Under the pieces are notes generated by a model. That model searched no databases. It saw nothing but the letters and a program-made list of their open reading frames with translations, and was not told the origin of the DNA. The position numbers were made by a program, and so were the translations under genes. A stretch of 64,000 nt of DNA from Lachnospiraceae bacterium (lineage in GTDB: Bacteria; Bacillota; Clostridia; Lachnospirales; Anaerotignaceae), in NCBI GenBank assembly GCA_910576545.1, contig CAJTKM010000011.1:38528-102527 (forward strand), given 5' to 3'. Position 1 is the first letter of the stretch. Every line of letters begins with the position of its first letter. Shown here in pieces: positions 32,338 to 41,543 of the stretch.

Positions 32338-33219
32338 TTATTCTGCGCTTTCAAGGGCTTCCTCCCATGCGCACAGGAACGCACCCTGATAAGTATCCTC
32401 GATTGTTTTCTGTACTTCCGCAGTGTGATAAGTATCTACGATTTTCTTGTAAACCTCATTGTCCTTGGCTGCTGTCCGCGCCGCAATAACGTTAATCAGC
32501 TGGGGAACTGCTTCATTTGTTTCGGGGTTTACGTCCTCTGTGAAAATGGTGTCCTCTGCTGCGCTCAGCCCTGCCGTATATGCGTTGCCGCCGTTGATAA
32601 TTGCCGCTGTGCAGTCGGGCAGGAGGTTTGCCAGTGTAGCGGATTCTGCTTCCATGATTTCAATGTTTACATTATATTTTGTAATATCCGCCTTTGTGGG
32701 TACATAGCCTTTTGCGGGGTCGCACTCCAAAATCCCCGCCTTTTCCAGAAGCTTCAGCGCGCGTCCGCCGTTTGTCAGATCGCTGGGAATCGCGATAATA
32801 TCGCCGTCCTTGATTTCTTCAATGGAAGAAATCTTATCCTTGTTGTTGTAAATTGAAAGCGGTGCAATGATGGTATCACCGATGTCTACAATTTCATACC
32901 CTTTCTGGCTGATGTCGTTTGCCAAAAACGCTTTATGCTGGAACGCGTTCAGGTCGATTTCGCCATCGTTCAGAGCTCTGTTCGGAGCGGCATAATCCGT
33001 AAATTTCACCAGCTCCACCTGATAATTGCTGTCTTTAGCCAGCAGTTCGTTTACTGTATCCCACTGCGCATTGTATTCCCCGACAACGCCAACCTTTACG
33101 ATAACGGTTTCCGCAGAATCCCCGCCTTCATTCGTATCTGCCGCGCCGCCGCATGCTGCCAGAGAACCTGCTGCAATCGCCGCAATCACTGCTGTTGTCC
33201 ATCTTTTCCAATTTTTCAT
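32338..33219 (-). CDS. metQ: Methionine ABC transporter substrate-binding lipoprotein
   Basis: A 293-residue NlpA/MetQ lipoprotein with signal MKNWKRWTTAVIAAIAAGS and lipobox LAACGG. Typical MetQ features are VKVGVVGEYNAQWDTV, the YAAPNRALNDGEIDLNAFQHKAFL segment (in parts) and IAIPSDLTNGGRALKLL. The ATG at 33219 has GGAAGAA eight bases upstream; an upstream extension has no site. It is third in metN-metI-metQ under a Met T-box. Confidence 0.94.
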   Translation of the reverse strand: MKNWKRWTTAVIAAIAAGSLAACGGAADTNEGGDSAETVIVKVGVVGEYNAQWDTVNELLAKDSNYQVELVKFTDYAAPNRALNDGEIDLNAFQHKAFLANDISQKGYEIVDIGDTIIAPLSIYNNKDKISSIEEIKDGDIIAIPSDLTNGGRALKLLEKAGILECDPAKGYVPTKADITKYNVNIEIMEAESATLANLLPDCTAAIINGGNAYTAGLSAAEDTIFTEDVNPETNEAVPQLINVIAARTAAKDNEVYKKIVDTYHTAEVQKTIEDTYQGAFLCAWEEALESAE

Positions 33220-33312
33220 GATACATTCTTCCTTTCTTTTCAAACGCTCTGTTTTATTTTCCCTATATTTCAAACGGTGTCCCGCTTAAAATCAATTGTA
33301 CACGAACTGCCG

Positions 33313-33990
33313 TCAATGTGTCGTCCGTTTGATAATCACGTTTCCGATAAACTGTATTACACTGATAATAGCCAGTATGATAATGACCGTTACCCAAATC
33401 ATATCGCGGTAGCCCATCTGGTAGCCGTATCGGATAGCAAAATCCCCAAGGCCGCCCGCGCCGATTGCGCCCGCCATTGCCGTTATACCTATCAGGCTGA
33501 CAAATGTAATCATGGTTACGCGCGTAATGCCGGGAATGCTTTCTTTCAGATAAACGCTGAATATAATTTCAGTTGGGGAAAAGCCCATTGCCTCGCTTGC
33601 TTCCACAAGCCCGTAATCCACATCTGCCAATACCGATTCAATCTGTCTTGCAAAAAACGGTACAGTCCCTGCAATCAGCGCGACATAGGAACCCGTTACA
33701 CCGGAACCCGTTCCCACCAGCGCGCGGCTCAATGGAATCAGTAATACCATCAGTATGATAAACGGTATGGAGCGGATAACATCAATTATCTTATCCAAAA
33801 ACTTATACAGGATGGGATTGCGCATGATGCCGTCACTTTTCGTCACTGTCAGCAGCACCCCGAGCAGTACACCCAGAAAAAACGCAATCAATCCGGAAAC
33901 CATCAGCATTTGAAATGTCTGCCGAATACACTTCAGTAATTCACCGCCCAACGGCTCCAAATTTGGTGCGATTTGATATAAGAAATTCAT
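33313..33990 (-). CDS. metI: Methionine ABC transporter permease
   Basis: A 225-residue permease with five hydrophobic segments and the coupling loop EASEAMGFSPTEIIFSVYL. Family features include RSIPFIILMVLLIP and GAIGAGGLGDFAIRYGYQ. Its ATG overlaps the TGA of metN (ATGA, 33987-33990), so the two are translationally coupled. It forms the membrane channel for the MetN-MetQ importer. Confidence 0.95.
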   Translation of the reverse strand: MNFLYQIAPNLEPLGGELLKCIRQTFQMLMVSGLIAFFLGVLLGVLLTVTKSDGIMRNPILYKFLDKIIDVIRSIPFIILMVLLIPLSRALVGTGSGVTGSYVALIAGTVPFFARQIESVLADVDYGLVEASEAMGFSPTEIIFSVYLKESIPGITRVTMITFVSLIGITAMAGAIGAGGLGDFAIRYGYQMGYRDMIWVTVIIILAIISVIQFIGNVIIKRTTH

Positions 33991-35018
33991 TCCTTCACCA
34001 CCTCAACTTCTACTTTCTGCTCTTTGATGTAAGCAAGCGCTTTTTCCATCTGCTCTGGCTCACCACTCAGGGCAACGCCCAGCTTGCCGATGGTCTTGCC
34101 TTTCAGTATGTCGATATTCCCATAAATGATATTTGCCTTTACGCTGAACGCCTCTGCCAGATAGGAAATAACCGGTTCACCGGCGTTGTTTGCCGAATAG
34201 GTCAGCAGTACCAGCTTATCCCCCGTACCAAGGCGGGTCAGCTCGTTGTTCTGCTCCACCAGCTCCAGGAATTTATCCATATTGCTTGCTGTACTGATGA
34301 AATCCCTTGTCAGATGCTCTTTGGGATGGACGAATATTTCTTCCGCCGTCCCCTGTTCTACAACGCGCCCCAGTTCCATAATCGCTACTCTGTCACAGAT
34401 ATCCTTTACAACTGCCATTTCGTGTGTAATCAGCACGATGGTAATGGAAAGTTCTTCGTTTACCTTTTTCAGCAGGCCGAGAATGGATTTCGTTGTCTGC
34501 GGGTCCAGTGCGCTTGTTGCTTCATCGCAAAGCAGAACTTTCGGGTCATTTGCCAAAGCCCTGGCGATGGCAACCCTCTGCTTCTGCCCGCCGGAAAGCT
34601 GAGAAGGATATGCGTCCTTTTTATCCGCCAGCCCGACCAACTCCAGCAGGGAATTGATTTTTTCATCTTTTTCTGCTTTGGAAAGGCTGCTTTTACGCAA
34701 AGGGAACGCAATATTCTGGTAAACTGTACGGGAGCGCAGCAGGTTGAAATGCTGAAATATCATGCCGATTTTTCGGCGAACCTCCCGCAGCTTTTTTTCG
34801 TCCAACCCAGTCAGTTCCACGCCGTCTACGGTAACCCGCCCTGCCGTAGGCTTTTCCAGCAGATTGATACAGCGGACCAGCGTAGATTTCCCTGCGCCCG
34901 AAAACCCGATGATACCGAAAATCTCCCCTTCCTGAATATCCAGCGTCACATCCTGTACGGCAGGAATTTCCTTCCCTCCGCTGTGGAAGATTTTACTCAC
35001 CTTCTCTAATTTTATCAT
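33987..35018 (-). CDS. metN: Methionine ABC transporter ATP-binding protein
   Basis: A 343-residue ATPase with Walker A GFSGAGKSTLVR, signature LSGGQKQRVAIARAL, Walker B LLCDEATSALDP and switch His in LITHEMAVV. A C-terminal NIL domain (about residues 270-343) binds methionine for feedback inhibition. I chose the ATG at 35018, which follows AGGAGAAACTGC; an upstream extension runs into the T-box terminator. It is the first gene of the operon. Confidence 0.96.
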   Translation of the reverse strand: MIKLEKVSKIFHSGGKEIPAVQDVTLDIQEGEIFGIIGFSGAGKSTLVRCINLLEKPTAGRVTVDGVELTGLDEKKLREVRRKIGMIFQHFNLLRSRTVYQNIAFPLRKSSLSKAEKDEKINSLLELVGLADKKDAYPSQLSGGQKQRVAIARALANDPKVLLCDEATSALDPQTTKSILGLLKKVNEELSITIVLITHEMAVVKDICDRVAIMELGRVVEQGTAEEIFVHPKEHLTRDFISTASNMDKFLELVEQNNELTRLGTGDKLVLLTYSANNAGEPVISYLAEAFSVKANIIYGNIDILKGKTIGKLGVALSGEPEQMEKALAYIKEQKVEVEVVKE

Positions 35019-35040
35019 TGCAGTTTCTCCTTTCGGCATA

Positions 35041-35320
35041 AAAAAAGCTCCCGTCCTAAATATGATTAGGACGAAAGCGTAGCTTCGTGGTACCACCTAA
35101 CTTTATCCGTCCCTCGCGGAACAGACCTCTGAAAGTACGCCCATACGGGTTATACTCCGACGCTGTAACGGGCGTTCCCGTTATGACCTAACCGTAGCGG
35201 CTCAGCCATACAACTCCGGGGCCATCTTCTCAAGCGTATCCCTGTTTCCTTCCCACCAGCCGGAAACTCTCTGTGAGGGCATTCGCATGTTACTCTCCCC
35301 ATCTATGTCTTTTTCTTTTG
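35041..35320 (-). promoter_or_regulatory. T-box leader, methionine specifier, upstream of metNIQ
   Basis: On the minus strand the leader has a Stem I region near the start (GAGAGTAACATG), a specifier segment reading GAAG-ATG-GCCCC, the conserved T-box bulge AGGTGGTACCACG near 35085-35098, and a terminator stem (CGTCCTAAT/ATTTAGGACG with GGAGC) ending in a T7 run at 35041-35047. The ATG specifier predicts reading of uncharged tRNA-Met. Low methionine charging should allow read-through into metN-metI-metQ and the M20 hydrolase. Confidence 0.9.
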
Positions 35321-35332
35321 GAAATTGAGTTT

Positions 35333-35361
35333 ATTTTAATGCCCTTTCACATTTTTGTCAA
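35333..35361 (-). promoter_or_regulatory. Sigma-A promoter of the Met T-box operon
   Basis: TTGACA (35356-35361), a 17-base spacer and TAAAAT (35333-35338) on the minus strand, just upstream of the T-box Stem I. Confidence 0.85.
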
Positions 35362-35390
35362 TCCCTATTTTTATTTTTTCTAAATTTTTC

Positions 35391-36458
35391 TTATTTACGT
35401 TCCATAATCCGGAATGTAAAATCATTGTTCCGCCCTTCAAAAGTAAAGCTGTCCCGCAGTCCTTCCGTAGCAATTACTTCGTCATTCGTAATAAAAATGA
35501 CTTCAAAATCATTATGTTTCTGCCAGAAAGCAGCCGCATCGTCCAGCCCCATCACAAACAAAGCCGTAGAAAGCGCGTCTGCCCGTGTAGCGTTTTCACA
35601 GACAACAGCAACCGCAAGCAGTTCATTTTCCGCGGGATAGCCTGTTGCCGGGTCAATGATGTGATGGTAGCGTTTCCCATCCTCCTCAAAATACCGCTGA
35701 TAGCCGCCGGAGGTCACAACCGCACAGTCACTGAATTCCAACATACCTACGTAGTCCTTGGCGTCCAAAGGGTTGCCGACTGCCGCTTTCCATGCTGAAC
35801 CATCAGGTTTCTGTCCAATACCCATAAGATTCCCGCCCAGTGAAAAATATCCGGAGGTGATGCCTTCGGCACGCAGCAGTTCCGCCACTTTATCCGCTGT
35901 GTAGCCCTTTGCAATGCCGCCTAAATCAATTGCCATGCCCTCCTTTTGCAGGAATGCCGTTCCATTTTCCTTGTCCAGCAGGATGTCGTCTGTATCCGCC
36001 AGCGGCAGAAGCCTGTCAATTTCCTCCTGCTCCGGCACATGTTTCTCTTCTTCTGTAAAGCCCCATGCCTTCACAACAGGTGAAATCGCAATATTAAAAC
36101 AGCCGTTTGTTTCTTTCCCGATGCTTTTTCCCAGCGAAAGCAGTTCCATTGTTTCCTCTGAAATATGTACCTCTTTTTCTCCCGCTTTGTGATTCAGCTC
36201 ATGAATTTCGCTGTCCTCCATCGTTACGGAAAGCAAATGCTCCAGCCTGCGGATTTCCTGTTCTGCATCAATCAATATTTCTTCGCCGTCCTTGCTGTAC
36301 ACCGTAAACATCATAATGGTGTCCATTGCGAAGGTCGTCGCTTCGTGCTTTTCTTCCTCTCCGCCTTGCGGATGCTCCTGTACCTGCTCCGGCGTCCCTG
36401 AGCATCCGGCACAGAGAAATACCGCCATTGCCGCAGCCGCCAATTTCTTCCAGTTCAT
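35391..36458 (-). CDS. apbE: FAD:protein FMN transferase lipoprotein
   Basis: A 355-residue lipoprotein (signal ending FLCAGC) of the ApbE family, which attaches FMN to threonine in flavoproteins such as RnfG/D or NqrC, or trims FAD. Family blocks include ATTFAMDTIMMFTVYS, IDLGGIAKGYTADKVAELL, SGGYQRYFEEDGKRYHHIIDPATG in pieces, and the metal-binding TRADALSTALFVMG. The ATG at 36458 is preceded by GGGGAGGAG. It has its own promoter and lies after the Mrp-like operon terminator, so co-transcription is weak. Its flavoprotein partner is not in the window. Confidence 0.93.
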   Translation of the reverse strand: MNWKKLAAAAMAVFLCAGCSGTPEQVQEHPQGGEEEKHEATTFAMDTIMMFTVYSKDGEEILIDAEQEIRRLEHLLSVTMEDSEIHELNHKAGEKEVHISEETMELLSLGKSIGKETNGCFNIAISPVVKAWGFTEEEKHVPEQEEIDRLLPLADTDDILLDKENGTAFLQKEGMAIDLGGIAKGYTADKVAELLRAEGITSGYFSLGGNLMGIGQKPDGSAWKAAVGNPLDAKDYVGMLEFSDCAVVTSGGYQRYFEEDGKRYHHIIDPATGYPAENELLAVAVVCENATRADALSTALFVMGLDDAAAFWQKHNDFEVIFITNDEVIATEGLRDSFTFEGRNNDFTFRIMERK

Positions 36459-36494
36459 GTGCTCCTCCCCTTTGCCGTTGTGTTGTCCTGTTCT

Positions 36495-36523
36495 ATTGTA
36501 GCGTGCCGCCCGCGTCCTGTCAA
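36495..36523 (-). promoter_or_regulatory. Promoter of apbE
   Basis: TTGACA (36518-36523), exactly 17 bases, then TACAAT (36495-36500) on the minus strand, 37 bases before the apbE start. Confidence 0.8.
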
Positions 36524-36534
36524 ACCCGTAACGC

Positions 36535-36569
36535 AAAAATCCCCATGAAGATATTTTCACAGGGATTTT
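36535..36569 (-). terminator. Terminator after the Mrp-like operon
   Basis: AAAATCCC-TGTGAA pairs with TTCATG-GGGATTTTT on the minus strand directly after the stop at 36577, and the 3' arm ends in T residues. It separates the antiporter operon from apbE. Confidence 0.75.
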
Positions 36570-36576
36570 GCATGCA

Positions 36577-38535
36577 TCAATTCAAAATATAAACCATAGC
36601 AATCGCCAGACCGATGCCAATCATCAGCAGGCTTCGCGCAAAGCCTTCGCGGTAAACCGTCTTGTCGGTTTCCCCATCGGTATAAGCGGAAAAGTATTTA
36701 TCTTCTAGCGGTACAACTCTGCCGTTGTCATCATTGAAAATCACCATACGCAGTATCGCGATAAAGCCATCTGTCAAAGAACCCGCCAGCCTTGCGGCAA
36801 ATCCACCGATATACGGCAGGCAGACCAGCAGTATTGGGCGGTACATTTTATCCTCAATATTGAACCATTCCGGCCAGCGGTCCACATAAACCATATTTCC
36901 GTTTGCGTCCTTTGCCATGAGTGCTTTGCGGATAAACAGGAAATATACCACCATGCCAACAACAATGGAAATCACCGCGCCTTTGAGGTTGACCCATGCA
37001 AAGTAATGCACCGCATGCTCCGGCGCATGAGCATTCATAAAGCCGCGCCCCATTTCCGCCAGAACGTCCTGCGTTGCATGCGGCAAAAGCCCCAGCACAG
37101 GAAGCACGACCGCGCCAATCACAAGTACAGCCGCCGTCAGTTTGCTCATATAAGGCCCTGCTTTCCTCCTTGTCACAGGATTTGGATTTTCCTCCAAAAA
37201 TACCGCAACAAAGAGCTTTGTCATGTATGCCAGCGTCAACCCGCCGGAGAACAGAAACAAGCCTTCCGCAAACCGCATAAACGCCGTAGGCTGTCCTGCC
37301 GCCGCAAGTACGGCAATGTATTCCACAATACTTTCGTGTATCAGGGTTTTGCTGATATAGCCGTTAAATAGCGGTACACCGGCAATTCCCAGCAGTCCTG
37401 TCAGGAAAATAATTTTCAGCAAAGGCTTATCCTTACCGAACCCGCGCACCTTGTTCAGATCCAACTCCCGCAGATTCATAAATACAACGCCAGCGCAGAG
37501 GAACAGCACCAGCTTCAGCAGAGAGTGGTTGATGAAATGCAGGAACGTACCTGCCGCCGCCAGAGCGTTATGCTCGCCCAGAAGCCCCTGCATACCGATT
37601 GCAATAATCATAAAGCCAATCTGTGACATCGAGGAGCACGCCAGCGTCCGTTTCAAGTTGACGGAGAATACCGCCAGAACCGCGCCCATTACCATTGTAA
37701 TCAGGCCCAGCATCAGTATCATGCTGCCCCATGCCGCATCGTGCAGGAACAGCTTACAGCTTACCACAATCACACCGAATACGCCCGTTTTCGTCAGCAG
37801 ACAGGAAAGCAGCGCGCTGGACGGCGCAGGCGCAACTGTATATGCCCCCGGCAGCCAGATATGGAGCGGGAACAATCCGGCTTTCGCTCCAAAGCCAAAC
37901 AATATCAAAACGCCAACAATATACAACGGCTTCCTGTCCGGCTGTGCCTGTATGAACACAGAAAGTTCGTTCATATCCAGCGTACCCGCCATATGGTACA
38001 TCATGAACAGCCCCATTAACGTCACCAAGCCGCCAATAACCGCCACGGCAAGATATGTTTGTGCGGAGCGGATGGAAATTTCACTTTCCTCATGGATAAC
38101 CAGCACAAAAGATGTGAAGGACATGATTTCAAAGAAAATCAGTGTTGTAAACAAATCGGCAGAAAGGAAAATCCCCATCGTCGCGCCAAGTGTCAGAAAC
38201 ACAAAGAAATAATAACGGTTCCTGTTCCGCTCATCTGCCATATATTCTTTGGAAAACAGTGTTGTCAAAAGCCAGATTGCGCCTGTCAGCACAGCCAGTA
38301 CAACGCCGAATCCATCAGCCGCAAAGCTGATGCCCAGTCCGCAGAAACCCGGCAGGGAATAAACGGATTCCTTGCCAATCAATGTCAAACTTCCCGCAAA
38401 GGTCAGCGCGGCAAGTATCCACGCCCATATATCCCTTGCTTTTTTATTGCTGCGGCCAATGCCATAGCCAACCACCGCGCCGAGCATCGGGAAGAAAGCT
38501 AAAATCGGCAGCATACTGTTTTGAAATACTTCCAT
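36577..38535 (-). CDS. NuoL/HyfB-like proton-pumping antiporter subunit (652 aa)
   Basis: The largest of four antiporter-like subunits, with about 16 membrane segments. The TM5 glutamate is in LIFFEIMSFTSFVLV and the TM7 lysine in FGAKAGLFPLHIWLPGAY, both needed for proton transfer in the family; a further lysine is in LTKTGVFGV. The C-terminal roughly 150 residues extend beyond a MrpD-type core, as in NuoL, HyfB or MrpA. It is the last gene of the operon, ending at the terminator near 36550. AGGAGGAG precedes the ATG. Confidence 0.88.
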   Translation of the reverse strand: MEVFQNSMLPILAFFPMLGAVVGYGIGRSNKKARDIWAWILAALTFAGSLTLIGKESVYSLPGFCGLGISFAADGFGVVLAVLTGAIWLLTTLFSKEYMADERNRNRYYFFVFLTLGATMGIFLSADLFTTLIFFEIMSFTSFVLVIHEESEISIRSAQTYLAVAVIGGLVTLMGLFMMYHMAGTLDMNELSVFIQAQPDRKPLYIVGVLILFGFGAKAGLFPLHIWLPGAYTVAPAPSSALLSCLLTKTGVFGVIVVSCKLFLHDAAWGSMILMLGLITMVMGAVLAVFSVNLKRTLACSSMSQIGFMIIAIGMQGLLGEHNALAAAGTFLHFINHSLLKLVLFLCAGVVFMNLRELDLNKVRGFGKDKPLLKIIFLTGLLGIAGVPLFNGYISKTLIHESIVEYIAVLAAAGQPTAFMRFAEGLFLFSGGLTLAYMTKLFVAVFLEENPNPVTRRKAGPYMSKLTAAVLVIGAVVLPVLGLLPHATQDVLAEMGRGFMNAHAPEHAVHYFAWVNLKGAVISIVVGMVVYFLFIRKALMAKDANGNMVYVDRWPEWFNIEDKMYRPILLVCLPYIGGFAARLAGSLTDGFIAILRMVIFNDDNGRVVPLEDKYFSAYTDGETDKTVYREGFARSLLMIGIGLAIAMVYILN

Positions 38536-38550
38536 TTTTCTCTCCTCCTT

Positions 38551-40029
38551 TTACAAAATCCCAAGCACAGCGTTCTGCATGATATGCAGCAACATATCCG
38601 GGAACAGCGCAATCACAACGGATACAACCGCCAAAAGCACGAGCGGAATCGTCATATAGCCGTTCGGGTCGGATACATGGTCATAATACCCTGCAGGATA
38701 TTCCCGTTTTCTGGGGAAATATGCCCGCACAATAATATAGAAAATATAAAGCGCAGTCAGCAGTGCGGAAATAATCAATGCTGCAATGCCGAAATACGCC
38801 ATTGCGTTCCCGCTTTCCACTGCTGCCGTTGCCAATGCCCATTTGCTGTTAAAGCCCGCAAACGGCGGGATACCAACCAGCCCAACACCCGTAATTGCCA
38901 TTGTCGCAAACGTAATGGGCATATATTTCGCAAACCCTTCCACCTCATACAGATATTCTCTGTGTGTCTTATACAGTATCGCACCTGCCGTAAAGAACAG
39001 CGTAATTTTGATTACCGCATGGCAGACCATATGCAGAAGCCCTGCCGCCAGCCCAGCGGGCGTCATGATTGCCACGCCGAAAATGATATAAGACAGATTG
39101 GAAACCGTTGAATATGCAAACCGACGCTTGATATGGGGCGTGCGGAGCGCAACTGTTGAACCAAATACAATCGTAATCGCCGCAATAATCAGCATGACAT
39201 TCTGTGCCCATGTTCCAATCAGGAAGGACGTGCCGAAGCTGTAATATGTCAGGCGGATGATTGCAAAAATACCGGATTTCACGACTGCAACCGCATGCAG
39301 CAAAGCTGTAACAGGCGTAGGCGCAACAGACGCTTTCGGCAGCCATCTGTAAAACGGGAATACCGCTGCTTTTACGCCAAAGCCGAAGAAAGCCATAACA
39401 AATACCATGCGCAGCAATTCCTCATGCCCTGCCACCAAGGCCGGATTCAATACGCCGCCTGTCACAAAATCCGTCGTATTGCCGTAGCAGTAGATAAAAA
39501 CAAATCCAATAAATGCCAGGGACGCGCCAAACATCATATATAAAATATACGTTTTTCCGGCATGGCGCGCTTTGTTGTCCATCGCATGCATAACGAGCGG
39601 CAGCGTTGCCAACGTCAGAAATTCGTAAAACAGATACATCGTCAGGAAGTTCCCTGAAAACGCTATCCCCAGCACAACGCCGAATGTCATAATGAAGAAC
39701 GCAAAGAATTTATCCTCCTTGCCCTCATGTGTCATATATTCAAAGGCGTATACTGTTGTAATAATCCAAAGCAGGGAAACCATCGTCCCGAATACTTTGG
39801 AAAGCCCATCGATGTGGAAGCCCAGAGAGAGCTTTTCGCTGAAGCGGAACAGTGTAACATATGCCCCGCCGACTCCCCAAATGGCATAAAGTGCAAACAG
39901 CGCGTTCAGCACTACAATAGAAAGCACCCATTTCTCGCGGTCCTTCCTGTCCTTAAATTTTACCGGCAGCAGTCCGATTCCCGCAATAATCGGAAAGATC
40001 ACCGGCAACAATGTCGCAAATGCGTTCAT
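38551..40029 (-). CDS. MrpD/NuoM-like antiporter subunit (third of four)
   Basis: A 492-residue, 14-helix protein of the proton-conducting membrane transporter family. The TM5 Glu is in YLFYEFLTLATLPLV and the TM7 Lys in FGVKAAVFPFYRWLPKASV. Another lysine in AVVKSGIFA follows, as expected for an active channel. It lies 15 bp upstream of the 652-residue subunit and 18 bp after the preceding antiporter gene. GGGAGG precedes the ATG. It differs enough from its neighbours to be an old duplication. Confidence 0.88.
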   Translation of the reverse strand: MNAFATLLPVIFPIIAGIGLLPVKFKDRKDREKWVLSIVVLNALFALYAIWGVGGAYVTLFRFSEKLSLGFHIDGLSKVFGTMVSLLWIITTVYAFEYMTHEGKEDKFFAFFIMTFGVVLGIAFSGNFLTMYLFYEFLTLATLPLVMHAMDNKARHAGKTYILYMMFGASLAFIGFVFIYCYGNTTDFVTGGVLNPALVAGHEELLRMVFVMAFFGFGVKAAVFPFYRWLPKASVAPTPVTALLHAVAVVKSGIFAIIRLTYYSFGTSFLIGTWAQNVMLIIAAITIVFGSTVALRTPHIKRRFAYSTVSNLSYIIFGVAIMTPAGLAAGLLHMVCHAVIKITLFFTAGAILYKTHREYLYEVEGFAKYMPITFATMAITGVGLVGIPPFAGFNSKWALATAAVESGNAMAYFGIAALIISALLTALYIFYIIVRAYFPRKREYPAGYYDHVSDPNGYMTIPLVLLAVVSVVIALFPDMLLHIMQNAVLGIL

Positions 40030-40047
40030 ATCGTTCCTCCCTCTCCC

Positions 40048-41523
40048 TTAGAAAATCATTCCGCTGATATTGGCAATGATATCCATCAGCCTGCCGGGCA
40101 TTATGCCGAGCACCACAGCCGCAATGGAAAACAGCACCAACGGCACAGTCATCAGGAAATTGGGCTCCTTTTTTCGCAGGGACGCATAATCAAAATCCCT
40201 GCCCGGGAAAAATGCGTCTACCACGATTGGCAAAAGATATCCTGCTGTCAAAAGCGCGCTGACCATCAGCACAGCTACGCCAACAATTCCAAGCGTACCA
40301 AACACAGAAGAAAGGCCGCCCTGCGCAAGATACCATTTGCTGACAAACCCGCTGACAGGCGGAATGCCAATCAGGGAAAGCGACGCAATGGCAAAGCACC
40401 ACATCACAACGGGCATTTCCTTGCCCAGCCCTTTATACTGATAAACATACGTTTTTTCTGTCTTGTAAATGATTGCGCCCGCAGAAAGGAACAGGATGTT
40501 CTTTGCCGTTGCATGGAACAGAACCTGAAGCAGCGCCCCCATAAAGCCCACAGGCGAAAGCAGCATCAGCCCGAACAGGACATAGGAAACCTGGCTGACC
40601 GTAGAATATGCCAGCCGTTTTTTCAGCAGCTTTTCCTTGTATGCCAGCATGGAACCCATAAATACCGTAATAATCGCAAGCGTCAGCAGTGCCGCCTGTG
40701 CCCATGTTCCCCGCAGGAAATCCGCGCCAAACAGATAGAACGTCACGCGGATAACAGCGATTATGCCCGCTTTCGTAATAATACCGGAAAGCACAGCGGA
40801 AGCAGGGGAAGGCGCAACAGGGTGCGCTGTCGGCAGCCATGCGTGCAGCGGGAACATGCCCGCTTTACAGCCGAAGCCTATAGACATCAGGAAGAATACT
40901 GCAAGCATCATATTCTCCCTGCCGTTGATAAACGACATATCCAGTGTTCCGCCCGGCATAAAGTCTGTTGTCACACAGTACGTATTCAGGAAGAAGAAGC
41001 CCATCAGGCCAAGCCCCGCGCCAAACATGGAATAGCCGAGATATTTCATACCCGCACGTACAGCCTCCGGCGTCCCCGTATGGATAACAAGCGGGAGCGT
41101 CAGGACTGTCATATATTCATAGGACAAATACATCGTCATCATATTTGCAGAGAAGCACAGACTCATCAGTGCCCCCAGCGAAAGTATGTAAAACATGAAA
41201 AACCTTGCCGGCTTATGCTCATGCTTCATGTATTCCATAGAGAATACCGCTGCCAGAAGCCAAACTGTACTAATCAGGCAGGCAAAGAATTTCGCCAGCC
41301 CATCTGTATGGTATGCAATAACGAGCCGGTCCGTAAACCGCCATACCTCCAGCGTATAGTCCCCAAAAGCCAGCATCCAGACCAGCCCTGCTTCCACCGC
41401 CATTACAATAAATACCCAAAGGTTGCACTGCTTTTCCTCCTTCAAAAAGCCGGTAATCAGCCCGGCAATCAGAGGCAGTATCATAGGAAGCAGCAGAATC
41501 ATATTTCCGTTCATTTTCCTCAC
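40048..41523 (-). CDS. MrpD/NuoN-like antiporter subunit (second of four)
   Basis: A 491-residue, 14-helix antiporter-type subunit. The key Glu is in YLSYEYMTVLTLPLV and the key Lys in FGCKAGMFPLHAWLPTAHP, followed by GIITKAGIIA. It begins directly with membrane helices (ILLLPMILPLIAGL). GAGGTGAGG precedes the ATG. It is tightly packed between two paralogues, so the four probably assemble in one complex, each offering a proton or cation path. Confidence 0.88.
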   Translation of the reverse strand: MRKMNGNMILLLPMILPLIAGLITGFLKEEKQCNLWVFIVMAVEAGLVWMLAFGDYTLEVWRFTDRLVIAYHTDGLAKFFACLISTVWLLAAVFSMEYMKHEHKPARFFMFYILSLGALMSLCFSANMMTMYLSYEYMTVLTLPLVIHTGTPEAVRAGMKYLGYSMFGAGLGLMGFFFLNTYCVTTDFMPGGTLDMSFINGRENMMLAVFFLMSIGFGCKAGMFPLHAWLPTAHPVAPSPASAVLSGIITKAGIIAVIRVTFYLFGADFLRGTWAQAALLTLAIITVFMGSMLAYKEKLLKKRLAYSTVSQVSYVLFGLMLLSPVGFMGALLQVLFHATAKNILFLSAGAIIYKTEKTYVYQYKGLGKEMPVVMWCFAIASLSLIGIPPVSGFVSKWYLAQGGLSSVFGTLGIVGVAVLMVSALLTAGYLLPIVVDAFFPGRDFDYASLRKKEPNFLMTVPLVLFSIAAVVLGIMPGRLMDIIANISGMIF

Positions 41524-41543
41524 CTCATCCTCTCATGGTTTCA

